The translations under genes were made by a program, and so were the position numbers. Under the pieces are notes generated by a model. It did no database searches. It saw only the letters and a program-made list of their open reading frames with translations, and was not told where the DNA came from. From Telmatospirillum sp. (GTDB taxonomy: Bacteria; Pseudomonadota; Alphaproteobacteria; Rhodospirillales; Magnetospirillaceae), in assembly GCA_031291415.1 (NCBI GenBank), contig JARLJB010000182.1, positions 39,895 to 103,894 on the forward strand: a DNA stretch of 64,000 nt, written 5' to 3'. This document shows, piece after piece, positions 18,896 through 28,566 of this stretch (positions are counted from its first letter, which is position 1; every line of letters begins with the position of its first letter).

Positions 18896-19103
18896 ATCGC
18901 GCTCTAGGGGTCGCCAGCGGCGACCTGCACCAAGAGCACCAAGGCGATGGTGACGAAGAGAGAGAAGGGGCGCCCAAACCCGGCGCCTTCTTGGTGTTCT
19001 TAGTGAAGCCCGCCGTTGGCGGGCGCTTGGTGGTTCATCTATTCATCGCGGTTGGATTTGCCGATTTCGCCAAAATGAGAACCTCTGATTTCGGTCAGGC
19101 TTG

Positions 19104-20417
19104 TCACGCCGATTCGTCGGGAACCAATTTGACGGCGGCGGTGTCGCGGTCGAGCATCACGAGGGCCGAGAGCGTCAATGCCGAGGCGCCGGCCAGATAA
19201 TATCCAACCGCCGAGAGTCCGAAGGTCGTCGCCAAGGTTGTGGCGATGTAAGGGGCGAGCGAGGCGCCGAAAATGCCGGCGAGATTGAAAGCCAGTGAGG
19301 CGCCGGTATAACGGACCATCACCGGGAAGGGCTCGGCAAGCGCCGTGCCGAGCGGGCCATAAGTGAAGCCCATCAGCGAAAAACCGATGATCAGGAAGGC
19401 TAGAACGCCGATGGTGCTGCCCGAACCAAAGATGGGCGCCAAGGCGAGGCCGAAAACGATCATCGCCACGGTCGTCCAGACCAGTGTGCGGCCGTAACCG
19501 ATGCGGTCGGCGATCAGCGCCGAGACCGGAATCGTCAGACCGAAAAAGCAGACGCCAATCAGTTGCAGCGGCAGGAAGGTCGTCTTGGTGTAGCCAAGAG
19601 CCGTAGTTCCCCAGTTCAGGGCAAAGACGGTCATGATGTAGAACAGCACGAATGTCGCGATGGCGCCGACCGTGCCGAAGAGAAGCAGGAGTTTCTGTTC
19701 GGCGAAAACCGAGGCGATCGGCACGCGAACGCGTTTCTGCTTTTCCATGGCGGCGAGGAAATCCGGCGTCTCCGTCAAGCGCAGACGCACCCACAATCCG
19801 ATGAGGACGAGAATCGCCGATGCGATGAAGGGGGCCCGCCAGCCCCAGGTCAGGAACTGTCCGTCGCTCAAGGTCGCCGACAGGATGATGAAGCTGCCGC
19901 TCGACAGGATGAAGCCGACCGGTGCGCCAAGCTGCGGGAACATGCCGTACCAGGCCCGCTTGCTGGCCGGCGCGTTTTCGGTGGCGAGCAAGACGGCGCC
20001 GCCCCATTCGCCGCCGAGTCCCAACCCTTGTCCGAGACGGCACAGCGCCAGCAACAGCGGCGCGAGAACCCCGACGCCGGCATAAGTCGGCAGCAGGCCG
20101 ATGGCGATCGTCGATAGTCCCATGGTCATGAGAGCGGCGACCAGCGTCGCCTTGCGGCCGATGCGATCGCCGAAATGGCCAAAAAGCGCCGCGCCGAACG
20201 GTCTGGCGAAGAAGGCGATGGAGAAGGTGGCGAAGGACTGCAACACGGCCGAGGCGGCGTCGGATGCCGGAAAAAACAGCTTTGGGAAAACGATGACCGA
20301 AGCGGTTGCGTAAATGTAGAAGTCAAAAAACTCGATCGTTGTTCCGATCAAGCTGGCAAAGAGGATCCGGCTGGGTGAGTTCGTCGCGGGCAAGGAGGTC
20401 TTTTGGGAAGCGGTCAT
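19104..20417 (-). CDS. MFS transporter, metabolite:H+ symporter (MHS) family
   Basis: About 437 residues with twelve predicted membrane segments. GTTIEFFDFYIYATASVIVFP at the first helix, HFGDRIGRKATL between helices 2 and 3, and LCRLGQGLGLGGEWGGAVL are hallmarks of the MHS family (ShiA, ProP, KgtP relatives), which import organic acids, shikimate or osmolytes with protons. The exact substrate cannot be told. The start is taken at ATG 20417; an ATG at 20477 adds 20 polar residues. It stands alone, on the same strand as the second MFS gene 154 bp away. Confidence 0.9.
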   Translation of the reverse strand: MTASQKTSLPATNSPSRILFASLIGTTIEFFDFYIYATASVIVFPKLFFPASDAASAVLQSFATFSIAFFARPFGAALFGHFGDRIGRKATLVAALMTMGLSTIAIGLLPTYAGVGVLAPLLLALCRLGQGLGLGGEWGGAVLLATENAPASKRAWYGMFPQLGAPVGFILSSGSFIILSATLSDGQFLTWGWRAPFIASAILVLIGLWVRLRLTETPDFLAAMEKQKRVRVPIASVFAEQKLLLLFGTVGAIATFVLFYIMTVFALNWGTTALGYTKTTFLPLQLIGVCFFGLTIPVSALIADRIGYGRTLVWTTVAMIVFGLALAPIFGSGSTIGVLAFLIIGFSLMGFTYGPLGTALAEPFPVMVRYTGASLAFNLAGIFGASLAPYIATTLATTFGLSAVGYYLAGASALTLSALVMLDRDTAAVKLVPDESA

Positions 20418-20571
20418 TGGGCAATCCTGACGTTTCCAGGCGAGATCAGGCGTCATCCTTCCTCGCGAAACGGACATCTTATGGGGAAAAACAATCTCGC
20501 GAAGATCCCTGTCTCGACGCCGTTGTCAAGTGATAATGCCCGTCGTTATTGTCAAGTGATAAAAAGCTGCC

Positions 20572-21726
20572 CTATTTTTTGCGCCGGGTCAGATGAAAAG
20601 CCAGACCGGCCAGGGACACTGCAAGACCGAGACCGGTGACCCCGGGCCAGCCGAAGTTGCTCCAGGCGGCGCCGGAGGCGGCCGAGCCAGCGGCGCCCGC
20701 CAGAAACATGCCGGTCATGTAGATTGTGTTGATGCGGTTGCGGGCCGCTGGAACCAGAGAGAAGATGACCGACTGGTTGGCGATCATCGACATGGTGACG
20801 CCGGTGTCGAGCAGGATGACCCCGACGGTAAGACCGGCGAGCCCGGGAACAACGGCGAACACAATGAAGGCTGCGAGGACGAGCAGCAGGCCGAAGCCGA
20901 TGATGCCTTGCGGTCCCCGCTTGTCCGATTGGCGTCCGGCCATCGGGGCGACAATCACGCCGGTCAGACCGACGATGCCGAACAGACCGGCGACGGCGCT
21001 CCCCAGAAGAAAGGGCGGCTCTTGCAGCAAGAGAGCCAGCGTCGTCCAAAAGATGCTGAAACAGGCAAATTGCGCTCCCTGGGTCATCATGGCGCGGCGC
21101 AGCCTCGGTTGGCTGCGGGTCAACTCACCCAGTGACAGCAGCAGCGAGGCGTAGGCATGGCGTTGGGCCGGCGGGTGGCGGGGCAGGGTGATGGCCAGCA
21201 TGACCGCCATCAGGGCGGCGATCAGGGTCCCGGCCCAGAACATGGCGCGCCAATCGAACCAGGCGCCGATGCTGCCGCTGATGGTCCGGGCCAACAAGAT
21301 CCCGGTCAATAATCCGCTCATCACCGTGCCGACCACTTGGCCGCGACGGTCGGCCGGCGCCAGATCGGCGGCCAGCGGCACGATTTGCTGGGCGATGGTC
21401 GACAGCGCTCCGATGACCACCGAGGCGACCAGCAGCACGGCGGCCGACGGTGCCGCCGCCGCCACGGCAAGCGCGATCACCAGGATGATGTTTTGCGTGA
21501 GAATCAGCCGGCGGCGGTCGAAAGCGTCGCCCATCGGCACCAGCAGCAACAGTCCCAGGGCGTACCCGAGCTGGGTGGCGGCCGGAACGAGACGGACATG
21601 GCCGGAGTCTCCGAAGTCGCGGACGATCAGGCCGAGCATGGGCTGGTTGTAATAGATGTTGGCGACCGACAGGCCGGCGGCGGCGGCCATTATCAGGGTC
21701 AGGCGACGGCTGATCTGCGACGGCAT
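20572..21726 (-). CDS. MFS transporter, drug/metabolite efflux-like
   Basis: 384 residues, twelve predicted helices. SVANIYYNQPMLGLIVRDFG in helix 1, GYALGLLLLVPMGDAFDRRR as the A-loop motif, and ATQLG resemble the YgaY/NepI-like efflux group of the major facilitator superfamily. Export of a small hydrophobic compound or nucleoside/sugar is the family expectation; the substrate is unknown. It starts at ATG 21726, 46 bp after the stop of TonB receptor 1 is reached on the same strand (21773), but a shared transcript is not certain. Confidence 0.87.
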   Translation of the reverse strand: MPSQISRRLTLIMAAAAGLSVANIYYNQPMLGLIVRDFGDSGHVRLVPAATQLGYALGLLLLVPMGDAFDRRRLILTQNIILVIALAVAAAAPSAAVLLVASVVIGALSTIAQQIVPLAADLAPADRRGQVVGTVMSGLLTGILLARTISGSIGAWFDWRAMFWAGTLIAALMAVMLAITLPRHPPAQRHAYASLLLSLGELTRSQPRLRRAMMTQGAQFACFSIFWTTLALLLQEPPFLLGSAVAGLFGIVGLTGVIVAPMAGRQSDKRGPQGIIGFGLLLVLAAFIVFAVVPGLAGLTVGVILLDTGVTMSMIANQSVIFSLVPAARNRINTIYMTGMFLAGAAGSAASGAAWSNFGWPGVTGLGLAVSLAGLAFHLTRRKK

Positions 21727-21772
21727 GAAAATCCTTGGTGTTTGTCCAGAAATGGGATGGGAGTCCCATTGG

Positions 21773-23797
21773 TCAATAGCTGATCTTCATCGACAGGAAA
21801 TAACTGGCGGCCATCTTCTGCGGCCCGGCGTCGCGGTAGGCCCAAAGGTTCTCGGCCGACAGTTCGAACGACAGGCTGTCGCTGGCGCGCCAGCCAAGGC
21901 GGGGAGCGAGCTGCCAGGCTCCTTTGACCCATTGATCGGTGCTGGTCAGGGTAGTGCGGTCGAACACATATTCCTTGGTCGCCGAGGCGTAGGAGGCGGA
22001 GAGGTCGACCTCCCAGTCATCCCAGGCGTACCCGAAGGTGCCGTTCAGCTTGTGGACCGGCTGTTCGTTGCGCATGCCGAGGTCGTAATGCTCATGGAGA
22101 CGTTCGAACGTATAGTTTCCGCTCCAGCGTATTCCTTTTCTTTCTTTGTGCTGCAACGATAGTTCGATGCCGTTGGCCACCGATCCGGTGCTCATCTGGG
22201 TGATCTGAGTCGCCTGGTCGCCGGTCAGCGAATAGGAGGTGCCGACGTGGTGCATGGTCATTTCGTGGAACAGACTGATCCGTGACAGGGCGTCCAGGTC
22301 ATGCCACTGATGATCCCAGGCGGTCTGATAGTTGTAGACGGCCGACGGTTGAAGGTCGGGATTGCCGAGGAAATAGACTGTCGTGCCCTGCAGGGGATAG
22401 CGCTCGATCAGTCCGAAATTGGTGAGTGACGGCAGTTTCAAACCGCGCGCGAACTCCAGGCGAAGGGTATCGCTCGCCGTCAGTTTGTCGATCAGGGCTG
22501 AATTGACGCTGACACCGCCGATGGCGCGGTCGAACTCGGCGTTGGTGTAGATGTCGCCGGCGGCCGGTTGTCCGCTGCGGGCCAATTGGAAATGATCGTA
22601 GCGAACCGCGTTGACCGTGCTGACGGCGGGCGAAAAGGTATGTTCCCACATCGCCGATCCGGCAGACAGATCACCGGTCAAAGTGCCGCTGGTAAGATTG
22701 CCGGCGGTCATCGAATCGTGGCGCACTTCGCCGCCGATGCGGAAACTGTCGGCGGGGCCGATCTTGAACAGGTCCGACACCTGGCCGACGGCCATGCGGT
22801 CGGTCAGTTTCATCGCCCCGAAGGTCTGCGTCTGTGCCCAGGGCATGTCGATGGCGGTCAGATAGGCGGTCGCGTTCAGTCGGCCGAGCGCTGTATCACG
22901 AACGTAGCTGCCTTTGATCGAGTCGGTGACCATGCGCATGTCGATGAAGGTATTATAAAGGATATGCCGCTCCGTGACGTCGACATGCGAACCCTCGAGG
23001 CTGAGGTGGCTGCCGTCGGCCAGGGCGAAACCGGCGTCGAAGGAAGCCTGCCGGCGGTTGGGGTTCTTGGCAAAATCCCTGTCGGCCGGAGTATTCACCG
23101 CCATGCCGAAATCGTGCGCGTGGTCGCTGGCGACGGTCAGTCGGACTCCCGATCCGTCGCCCAGCGCCTGGGTCGTGGTCGCCGAGGCATCGCGTCTGGC
23201 GTGATTGCCGACACGCATCCTGGCGCTGTTGACCTGATCGTCGACGGGGTCGAAGGTTACGATATTGATGACGCCATCGACGGCATTGAAGCCGTAAAGG
23301 GCGCTTTGCGGTCCGCGAATGACCTCGATTTGGCGGATCTCGTCCAATTCGACCGGCAGGCTCGACCAAAAAACGGCGCCGAACCCGTCGAAATAAACCT
23401 GACGGCCGTTGACCAGCACCATCACCCGACTGGTCAGTGGTTCGATATATCCCCCGAGAGCGACATCGGCAGTACCGGGCGAGGAATGCGTGATGTCGAC
23501 GCCGGCCAGCCGATGCAACAAGGTCGGAATGTCGCGGGCTCCGGAATGTTCGATGTCATCGGCGGAGATCACCTCCATCAACATCGGCGAATCGGAAATT
23601 CGTTCCGGTTTTCCTGTGGCGCTGACCGTAACCTGCTCGTCGAACAGGGATTCGAACCGATGATAATCGAAGTCCTGCGCCTCGCCCGGACCGGCCGACA
23701 AAAAAGTCGCCAAAAATCCTGTCCAGGCCATTTCCAGGCAGGACGTCGGGCGTTCTCCCGGGGCGTTTGTTCCGCGCCGTTGGGAGCGGGTGGCCAT
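21773..23797 (-). CDS. TonB-dependent outer-membrane receptor 1
   Basis: About 674 residues. A signal-like segment (AWTGFLATFLSAGPGEAQ) is followed by a TonB-box-like EQVTVSATG, a plug domain (GARDIPTLLHRLAGVDI, LVNGRQVYFDGFG, IEVIRGPQSALYGFNAVDG) and a 22-strand-type barrel ending in aromatic SYFLSMKISY. It imports a large or scarce ligand by TonB-driven transport; the ligand is unknown. ATG 23797 gives a length matching its tandem paralogue downstream in sequence order. The frame is open further upstream only through a repeat element whose end lies 4 bp before this start. No B12 riboswitch is present. Confidence 0.88.
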   Translation of the reverse strand: MATRSQRRGTNAPGERPTSCLEMAWTGFLATFLSAGPGEAQDFDYHRFESLFDEQVTVSATGKPERISDSPMLMEVISADDIEHSGARDIPTLLHRLAGVDITHSSPGTADVALGGYIEPLTSRVMVLVNGRQVYFDGFGAVFWSSLPVELDEIRQIEVIRGPQSALYGFNAVDGVINIVTFDPVDDQVNSARMRVGNHARRDASATTTQALGDGSGVRLTVASDHAHDFGMAVNTPADRDFAKNPNRRQASFDAGFALADGSHLSLEGSHVDVTERHILYNTFIDMRMVTDSIKGSYVRDTALGRLNATAYLTAIDMPWAQTQTFGAMKLTDRMAVGQVSDLFKIGPADSFRIGGEVRHDSMTAGNLTSGTLTGDLSAGSAMWEHTFSPAVSTVNAVRYDHFQLARSGQPAAGDIYTNAEFDRAIGGVSVNSALIDKLTASDTLRLEFARGLKLPSLTNFGLIERYPLQGTTVYFLGNPDLQPSAVYNYQTAWDHQWHDLDALSRISLFHEMTMHHVGTSYSLTGDQATQITQMSTGSVANGIELSLQHKERKGIRWSGNYTFERLHEHYDLGMRNEQPVHKLNGTFGYAWDDWEVDLSASYASATKEYVFDRTTLTSTDQWVKGAWQLAPRLGWRASDSLSFELSAENLWAYRDAGPQKMAASYFLSMKISY

Positions 23798-23801
23798 GCC
23801 A

Positions 23802-23948
23802 CCTGGTGCACTGACACCAACACATGGTGCCAGTGCACCAGTGTCAACAACCCTTGGTCCGGCTCCACCGGACCGGCCACGCTCAAGCGCCGCGCGGGCT
23901 ATTCGTGCACCGACAGGCAGCACCATCTGTTTGAGTCGGTGCACTAGG
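23802..23948 (-). repeat. CTAG-bounded structured element, copy 2
   Basis: Inverted copy of the element at 36702-36844. On the minus strand: stem A (10-bp perfect arms 23935-23944 / 23905-23914), a 21-bp core identical to the other copy (23879-23899), and stem B (11-bp arms 23831-23841 / 23803-23813). It fills half of the 314-bp gap between the two receptor genes. The remainder, 23949-24111, is AT-richer and probably holds the promoter of receptor 1. Confidence 0.75.
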
Positions 23949-24111
23949 GAAATCGTACGCATACATAACCCAAGAAGCAGGAACCGAAAGACATTTCCGC
24001 CGGATCGTTCATTCCAGACGCATGGTCGGGATATGCAACCATGGATTAAGAAGAGCGTCAAAAATATCAGCGAATATTCTGATGGTGCCGACTCCCGGTG
24101 AGACAAGGCTG

Positions 24112-26139
24112 TCAATAGGTAAGTCTCACCGACAGCAGGTAGTCGGCGCTCATCCTCTGGGCGACCGAGTCGCGATAGGGCCAAAGATTGTCGGCGGACA
24201 ATTCGAGCGTCAATTGATCATTCGCATGCCAGGCGACCCGAGGCGAAAGGCTGACGTGGCTGTCGATCGATATGACCTGGAGTTGCGGCGATAGCGCCGA
24301 ATTGGTGATCATTGCGCCTTTGGTGGCCGAGGCATATTGCAAGGCCAAATCGGCGTCCCAATCCTCCCAGCCGTAGCCGATATTGGCGTTGGCCTTGTGG
24401 GTCGGGAGACCGTCGCGGAATCCGAGGTCGCCGTGTTCGTGAAGCCGTTCGAATGTGTAGTTGACGCCCCAACTCAACCCGTTCCTGGCCTTGTGGCGCA
24501 AATCGATGGTAGCGCCGTTGGCGACGGAGCCTGTCGCCATCGCCGATTCCTCGACAATGGCGCCGTCGACGATGGTATAGGGCGAGCCGATATGACGCAT
24601 GGTCATCTGGTGGAAGATGACCATGCGTCCGGCGATGTCCCAATTCCGGAACTGATGATCCCAGCCGGCCTGGTAGTCGTATACGGCCGTCGGCTGCAGA
24701 TCGGGATTGCCGTAGTGATAAACGCCAGGATATGGCGGCAGAAAATGTTCCACTTGGCCGAAATCGGCGAGCGACGGCAATTTCAATCCGCGAGCAAAGG
24801 ACAGCCGCAGGGCGTCATCGCGGGTGAGTCTGCGGATGAGCGACGAATTGACACTGAAGCCGTCGATGCTGCGGTCGAAATCGTCATTGGCATAAAGACC
24901 GAGTGGTAGAGGCTGGCCGCTGCGGCCCAGTTTGAAATAGTCATAGCGCACGGCATTGACCACGGTGAGGTCAGGCGAGAAAACATGCTCCCACATCATC
25001 GAGCCGCTGCCCAGGTCGCCGGTCAGCGTTCCCATGGTCAGCGGGCCGGCGCTCAAGGTGTCATGGCGCGCATCGAGACCGAAACGCAGAGTATCGGCCA
25101 ATCCCGCTTTCAGCAGATCGCTGAGTTGGGCCACGGCCGCGCGATCGCCCACTCCGAATGGGTGGAATGCAGCCGTCTGCACCCAAGGCGCCTGCATGCC
25201 GGAATAACTGACCGATGCATTGACGCGGCCGATGTCGGTGTCGGCGATGTAACCGGTTTTGATCGAGTCCGAAACGATTCGGGCGTTGTAGAACACGTCA
25301 TAGACGATGGCGCGTTCCGAGACGTCGGAATGCGACGCCTCGATGTTGATCCGATCCCCGTCGGCAAGATCGATCCCGGCACTGAGCGAGGCGGAACGGC
25401 GATTAGGGTTCTTTTGGAAAGAGGCATCGGTTGGTGCGCTTTCGACCATGCCGTAGTCATGGGCGTGATCACCCGCCAAAGCCAGGCGGACGCCTGCGCC
25501 ATTGCCCAATGATTGGGTGGTGACCGCCGAGATGTCCCGTCGATTGTGATTGCCGAGGCGGGCCGTGACGTCGTTGATCCGGTCATCGACGGGATCAAAG
25601 GTAATGATATTGACGACGCCATCCACGGCATTGAAGCCATAAAGCGCGCTTTGTGCGCCATGGATCACTTCGATCTGGCGGATTTCCGAAAGTTCGACCG
25701 GGATGGACGACCAGAAGACATCGCCAAAGCCGTCGAAATAGATCTGCCGGCCGTTGATCAGGACCATGACCCGGCTGCCGATCGCTTGCAGGTAACCACC
25801 GATGCCCAGTTCCTGCGAACTGCTCGATGCATGTGCGACATCAATACCGGCCAAGCGGTGCAGCAGTGTCGGAATATCGCGCGATCCGGATCGCGCGATA
25901 TCATCGGCACTGATCAGATCCATCAAGACCGGCGTATCGGCAACTCTTTCAGGCTTGCCGGTGGCACTGACGGTCACGGCTTCGCCAAACAGATTTTCAT
26001 ATCGTCCGTAGTTAAGGTCTTGTCCCCAAACCTTCGGAGCCATCAGCAGGATTGCGCCCATGGCGACCGGCCATGCTCGGAAAATTCTGTTCGGAGTCGG
26101 GGATCGCGCGGAAGGTGGCGGGAACATTCGAGACACCAC
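24112..26139 (-). CDS. TonB-dependent outer-membrane receptor 2, paralogue of receptor 1
   Basis: 675 residues from GTG 26139, or 671 from ATG 26127. A signal peptide (PVAMGAILLMAPKVWGQ) precedes TonB-box-like EAVTVSATG, a plug (GSRDIPTLLHRLAGIDV, IEVIHGAQSALYGFNAVDG) and a barrel ending LLSVRLTY. The sequence is colinear with the neighbouring receptor over its full length and by eye more than half identical, so the pair arose by tandem duplication. Divergence is strongest in the extracellular-loop regions, suggesting different ligands (inference). Transcription runs toward receptor 1. Confidence 0.88.
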   Translation of the reverse strand: MVSRMFPPPSARSPTPNRIFRAWPVAMGAILLMAPKVWGQDLNYGRYENLFGEAVTVSATGKPERVADTPVLMDLISADDIARSGSRDIPTLLHRLAGIDVAHASSSSQELGIGGYLQAIGSRVMVLINGRQIYFDGFGDVFWSSIPVELSEIRQIEVIHGAQSALYGFNAVDGVVNIITFDPVDDRINDVTARLGNHNRRDISAVTTQSLGNGAGVRLALAGDHAHDYGMVESAPTDASFQKNPNRRSASLSAGIDLADGDRINIEASHSDVSERAIVYDVFYNARIVSDSIKTGYIADTDIGRVNASVSYSGMQAPWVQTAAFHPFGVGDRAAVAQLSDLLKAGLADTLRFGLDARHDTLSAGPLTMGTLTGDLGSGSMMWEHVFSPDLTVVNAVRYDYFKLGRSGQPLPLGLYANDDFDRSIDGFSVNSSLIRRLTRDDALRLSFARGLKLPSLADFGQVEHFLPPYPGVYHYGNPDLQPTAVYDYQAGWDHQFRNWDIAGRMVIFHQMTMRHIGSPYTIVDGAIVEESAMATGSVANGATIDLRHKARNGLSWGVNYTFERLHEHGDLGFRDGLPTHKANANIGYGWEDWDADLALQYASATKGAMITNSALSPQLQVISIDSHVSLSPRVAWHANDQLTLELSADNLWPYRDSVAQRMSADYLLSVRLTY

Positions 26140-26430
26140 GAAGGCGAAATATAAAGACTTTGAACTATTCTATTGCAGGGAAGGGCCCGTAACGGATGAA
26201 GGGGTCGACATTAACTCCGCTTCGAGTCTTATGAGTAACAGAATTTTATCAGAGGTTGGAGAATCATCACCGATTCTTTCCCTTTGTTGGCGGGTCGGTG
26301 AATGGGAATTGACTAAAATTGAAACTATCTTCACTCGCAAATATTGGCGTGATCATAGAGAAACGTCCGCTCCTTACCCGAGGGCGGGGGAGCGTTGACA
26401 AAAGCGGCTTCTCTTGCAGGGGGGCTATCG
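26140..26430. other. AT-rich intergenic region upstream of TonB receptor 2
   Basis: About 290 bp of visibly lower GC than its surroundings, between receptor 2 and the hairpin after the DUF2336 gene. It should contain the receptor 2 promoter. I looked for a cobalamin or other known riboswitch core, a clear Fur box and a sigma-54 motif and saw none. Small frames here lack ribosome-binding sites and homology. Confidence 0.5.
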
Positions 26431-26462
26431 CCGGAACACCGGCAGAAATACCGGTGTCCCGG
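26431..26462 (-). terminator. Hairpin after the DUF2336 gene
   Basis: 12-bp stem with one mismatch (26431-26442 / 26451-26462) and an 8-nt loop, 22 bp past the DUF2336 stop on the minus strand. There is no T-run, so it is a candidate terminator or transcript-protecting hairpin only. Confidence 0.45.
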
Positions 26463-26484
26463 AATTAAAGCGGGATGTGACGCG

Positions 26485-27615
26485 TTATCGCGTCGGTGGC
26501 GTGGTCGGCAGTTCGTCCAGCTTGGCCAGCAGATATTCGAGATCCTTCGAATGGAAGGAAACCTCAAGCGTTTCGTACTGCGTCAGGATGCGCTCGATCA
26601 TGCGCCGGCAATAGCGTTCGCGGTCCTGCTCGCCGCCATCAAAGGCATTTTCCTCGGCGACATCCATGGCGCAACGAAAGGCGGGGTAGAACGTCGCCGG
26701 CAAGTGGGTCTTTTCGTAAAGCGCCTGGAAGCCGAGTTCCCCCGAATCGTGGATCAGGATCGATGCATTGAGCCGCGAGACGCTGCCCAATTCGGCCATG
26801 CCGGCCTCGAAGAAGGTCATGTCGCCCATGCAGACGGCCCGCAGCATGATCGACGGCGTCAGCCGGTGATGGCTGTGAAGATGACGGACCAAACCCTCGA
26901 CATCCTCGCGGTCGGCACCGGCCGACAGGGTGATGGTGGCCCGTTCACGGCTCTGCCGGGTAATATTGGCGGCTACCGATCCAGACAATTGATGGTGACT
27001 GATGAGATGCTCGCGCCACTGGTCGGAGACCATGGTCATCAGACGTTCGGCGACGGTGACCGGCAGGCTGGCGCGCTGAACCAGCGAGCCTTGCACGGTG
27101 CTTTCGTTGCCGAAGCTGTCAATGATCGCCTGCAGGGATTGCTCGGAGATGTCGGCTCCCTGATTGGTCACCAGATTGGCGACCACCTCGGGGTTGCCGC
27201 TTTCGACCAATGCCTCGGAGACCGTCGACGATATCGTCGGTCGCTTGGTGATCGCCAGTTGTTTGACGGGGCCGTGGCTGCGGACGATCTCGATGAGGTC
27301 CTCGTCGGTCAGGACGCGGGAAAACTGGAGAATGGGCAGGGCGACCGTGTCAACGTCGTGTGCGAGGTTGACCGCCACATCGTGCGGCAAAGACGGACTC
27401 TCTTTGAGGTGAATGGCAAGAGCCTGACGCACGCGGACTTCTGCATCGCGGGCCATAAGGCGCAGAATGTCAGCCGCCAGACGACGTTCCGTCGGCGACA
27501 GCTCGTCACTGTCGAACTGCGATGCCAGCTTGCCCGCAGTTTCCACCCGAACCTCGACAGAAGGCTCCGTGAGCAATTTGTCGACGTCCTGACGTGTAAG
27601 CTTGTTCTTGACCAT
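26485..27615 (-). CDS. DUF2336 domain protein
   Basis: 376-residue soluble, mostly helical protein. The pattern of short repeated helices (RQDVDKLLTEPSVEVRVETAGKLA, LMARDAEVRVRQALAIHL) is the HEAT-like arrangement of DUF2336, a family found mainly in Alphaproteobacteria and often suspected to take part in signalling; no biochemical role is established. There is no signal peptide or membrane segment. Start ATG 27615 fits the family N-terminus. It is followed by a hairpin and separated by 156 bp from the lipoprotein gene behind it. Confidence 0.85.
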   Translation of the reverse strand: MVKNKLTRQDVDKLLTEPSVEVRVETAGKLASQFDSDELSPTERRLAADILRLMARDAEVRVRQALAIHLKESPSLPHDVAVNLAHDVDTVALPILQFSRVLTDEDLIEIVRSHGPVKQLAITKRPTISSTVSEALVESGNPEVVANLVTNQGADISEQSLQAIIDSFGNESTVQGSLVQRASLPVTVAERLMTMVSDQWREHLISHHQLSGSVAANITRQSRERATITLSAGADREDVEGLVRHLHSHHRLTPSIMLRAVCMGDMTFFEAGMAELGSVSRLNASILIHDSGELGFQALYEKTHLPATFYPAFRCAMDVAEENAFDGGEQDRERYCRRMIERILTQYETLEVSFHSKDLEYLLAKLDELPTTPPTR

Positions 27616-27771
27616 GACGATAGTCGCCTCGTTGTGGCTGCGCGGTGGTCGACTGCGCCCTGCAATTATTAACGTGCGTCTGATCGGATTAAAAGACTCA
27701 GATGATTTACGATTCGATTATAGCAGCTTGCAAATTTTTTTTATGCAACTGCTGTCGATCGATGGCTTATT

Positions 27772-28374
27772 TCATCGCGCGGTCGGAACGATCTCCCCGG
27801 CCGTCCGCCGCAGCAAGTCCTGAAGGGTAACCAGCGTGGCCGCAAGTTCCCGGCGGTCGCGGGCCTGGACCTCGGCCGGTTCGCCCGGGTTGGGGATATG
27901 GCACAAGACCTCGAGCGCGTAGCGGGCCGAGAGGCGACGCAACGGATGGCCGGTTTTGGCGGATTCCTCAATCACCGCGATTTCCGAGGCGTGTTGATCG
28001 CGAAAGACTGTCTTCAGATAGTCCTGCAGATCACGGTCATCGTCGTAAAAATGGTGATAGAGAACATCGTCTTGCGACGATAATTCACTCAACAGGTCGT
28101 AGACGTACCATCCCAGCGTCATTTCCGACAGGTTGGTGCCCTGGCGGGTCCGTTCCAGGAAGTCGCCGGCCTTATCGGCGTCGATGACCATTTCATGCCG
28201 GAACTCTTCCAGGATCACCCGGTCTTCCGTGGCGGCGGGCGGTGGCGGCACGGCGCAGCCGGCAAGGATCAGCAAACAAGCCCCGACCAACAGCCGCCAG
28301 CGGCGCCGGCCGCGTTCCGGCGGATGCGCCGGGCGGCATGGACAGTTGCCAGGCATTGCCGGAAACTGTTTCAT
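27772..28374 (-). CDS. Putative lipoprotein, function unknown
   Basis: About 200 residues from ATG 28374. A long basic N-region (PPERGRRRWR) precedes a hydrophobic stretch and the lipobox LAGC. The mature part is acidic and helical (VILEEFRHEMVIDADKAGDF, LYHHFYDDDRDLQDYLKTVF, LRRLSARYALEVLCHIPN). I do not recognise a family. The unusually long n-region means the start may be a later codon such as the one at MPGNCPC. A HEAT-like helix pair around LRRLSARYALEVL is possible but weak. Confidence 0.65.
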   Translation of the reverse strand: MKQFPAMPGNCPCRPAHPPERGRRRWRLLVGACLLILAGCAVPPPPAATEDRVILEEFRHEMVIDADKAGDFLERTRQGTNLSEMTLGWYVYDLLSELSSQDDVLYHHFYDDDRDLQDYLKTVFRDQHASEIAVIEESAKTGHPLRRLSARYALEVLCHIPNPGEPAEVQARDRRELAATLVTLQDLLRRTAGEIVPTAR

Positions 28375-28566
28375 CTGGGACACCAAAGTCAGCTGTCTTT
28401 CGTGCAGGCACCGTGTCCGGCAGCTGGCGCCGAAGCCTGGGAATCGGAGCATTGCCACGCCGTTTTGGGGAAACGGATCGTCCGGCCGGGGCGTCGCGAT
28501 TCTTGACCCCAGCCGACGCGGTCATACCGAAGGTTATAATCCCGATCTCCGTCAAAAGCATTAGGG

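Noticed and set aside
23798..24184. N-terminal extension of TonB receptor 1 up to 24184
   Set aside because: It would run through a repeat element and into the paralogue; the 674-residue version has a signal-like segment and matches the paralogue in length.
26140..26430. Riboswitch ahead of the TonB receptors
   Set aside because: No B12 box, CCGCAACTG core or other known riboswitch core was seen upstream of either receptor.
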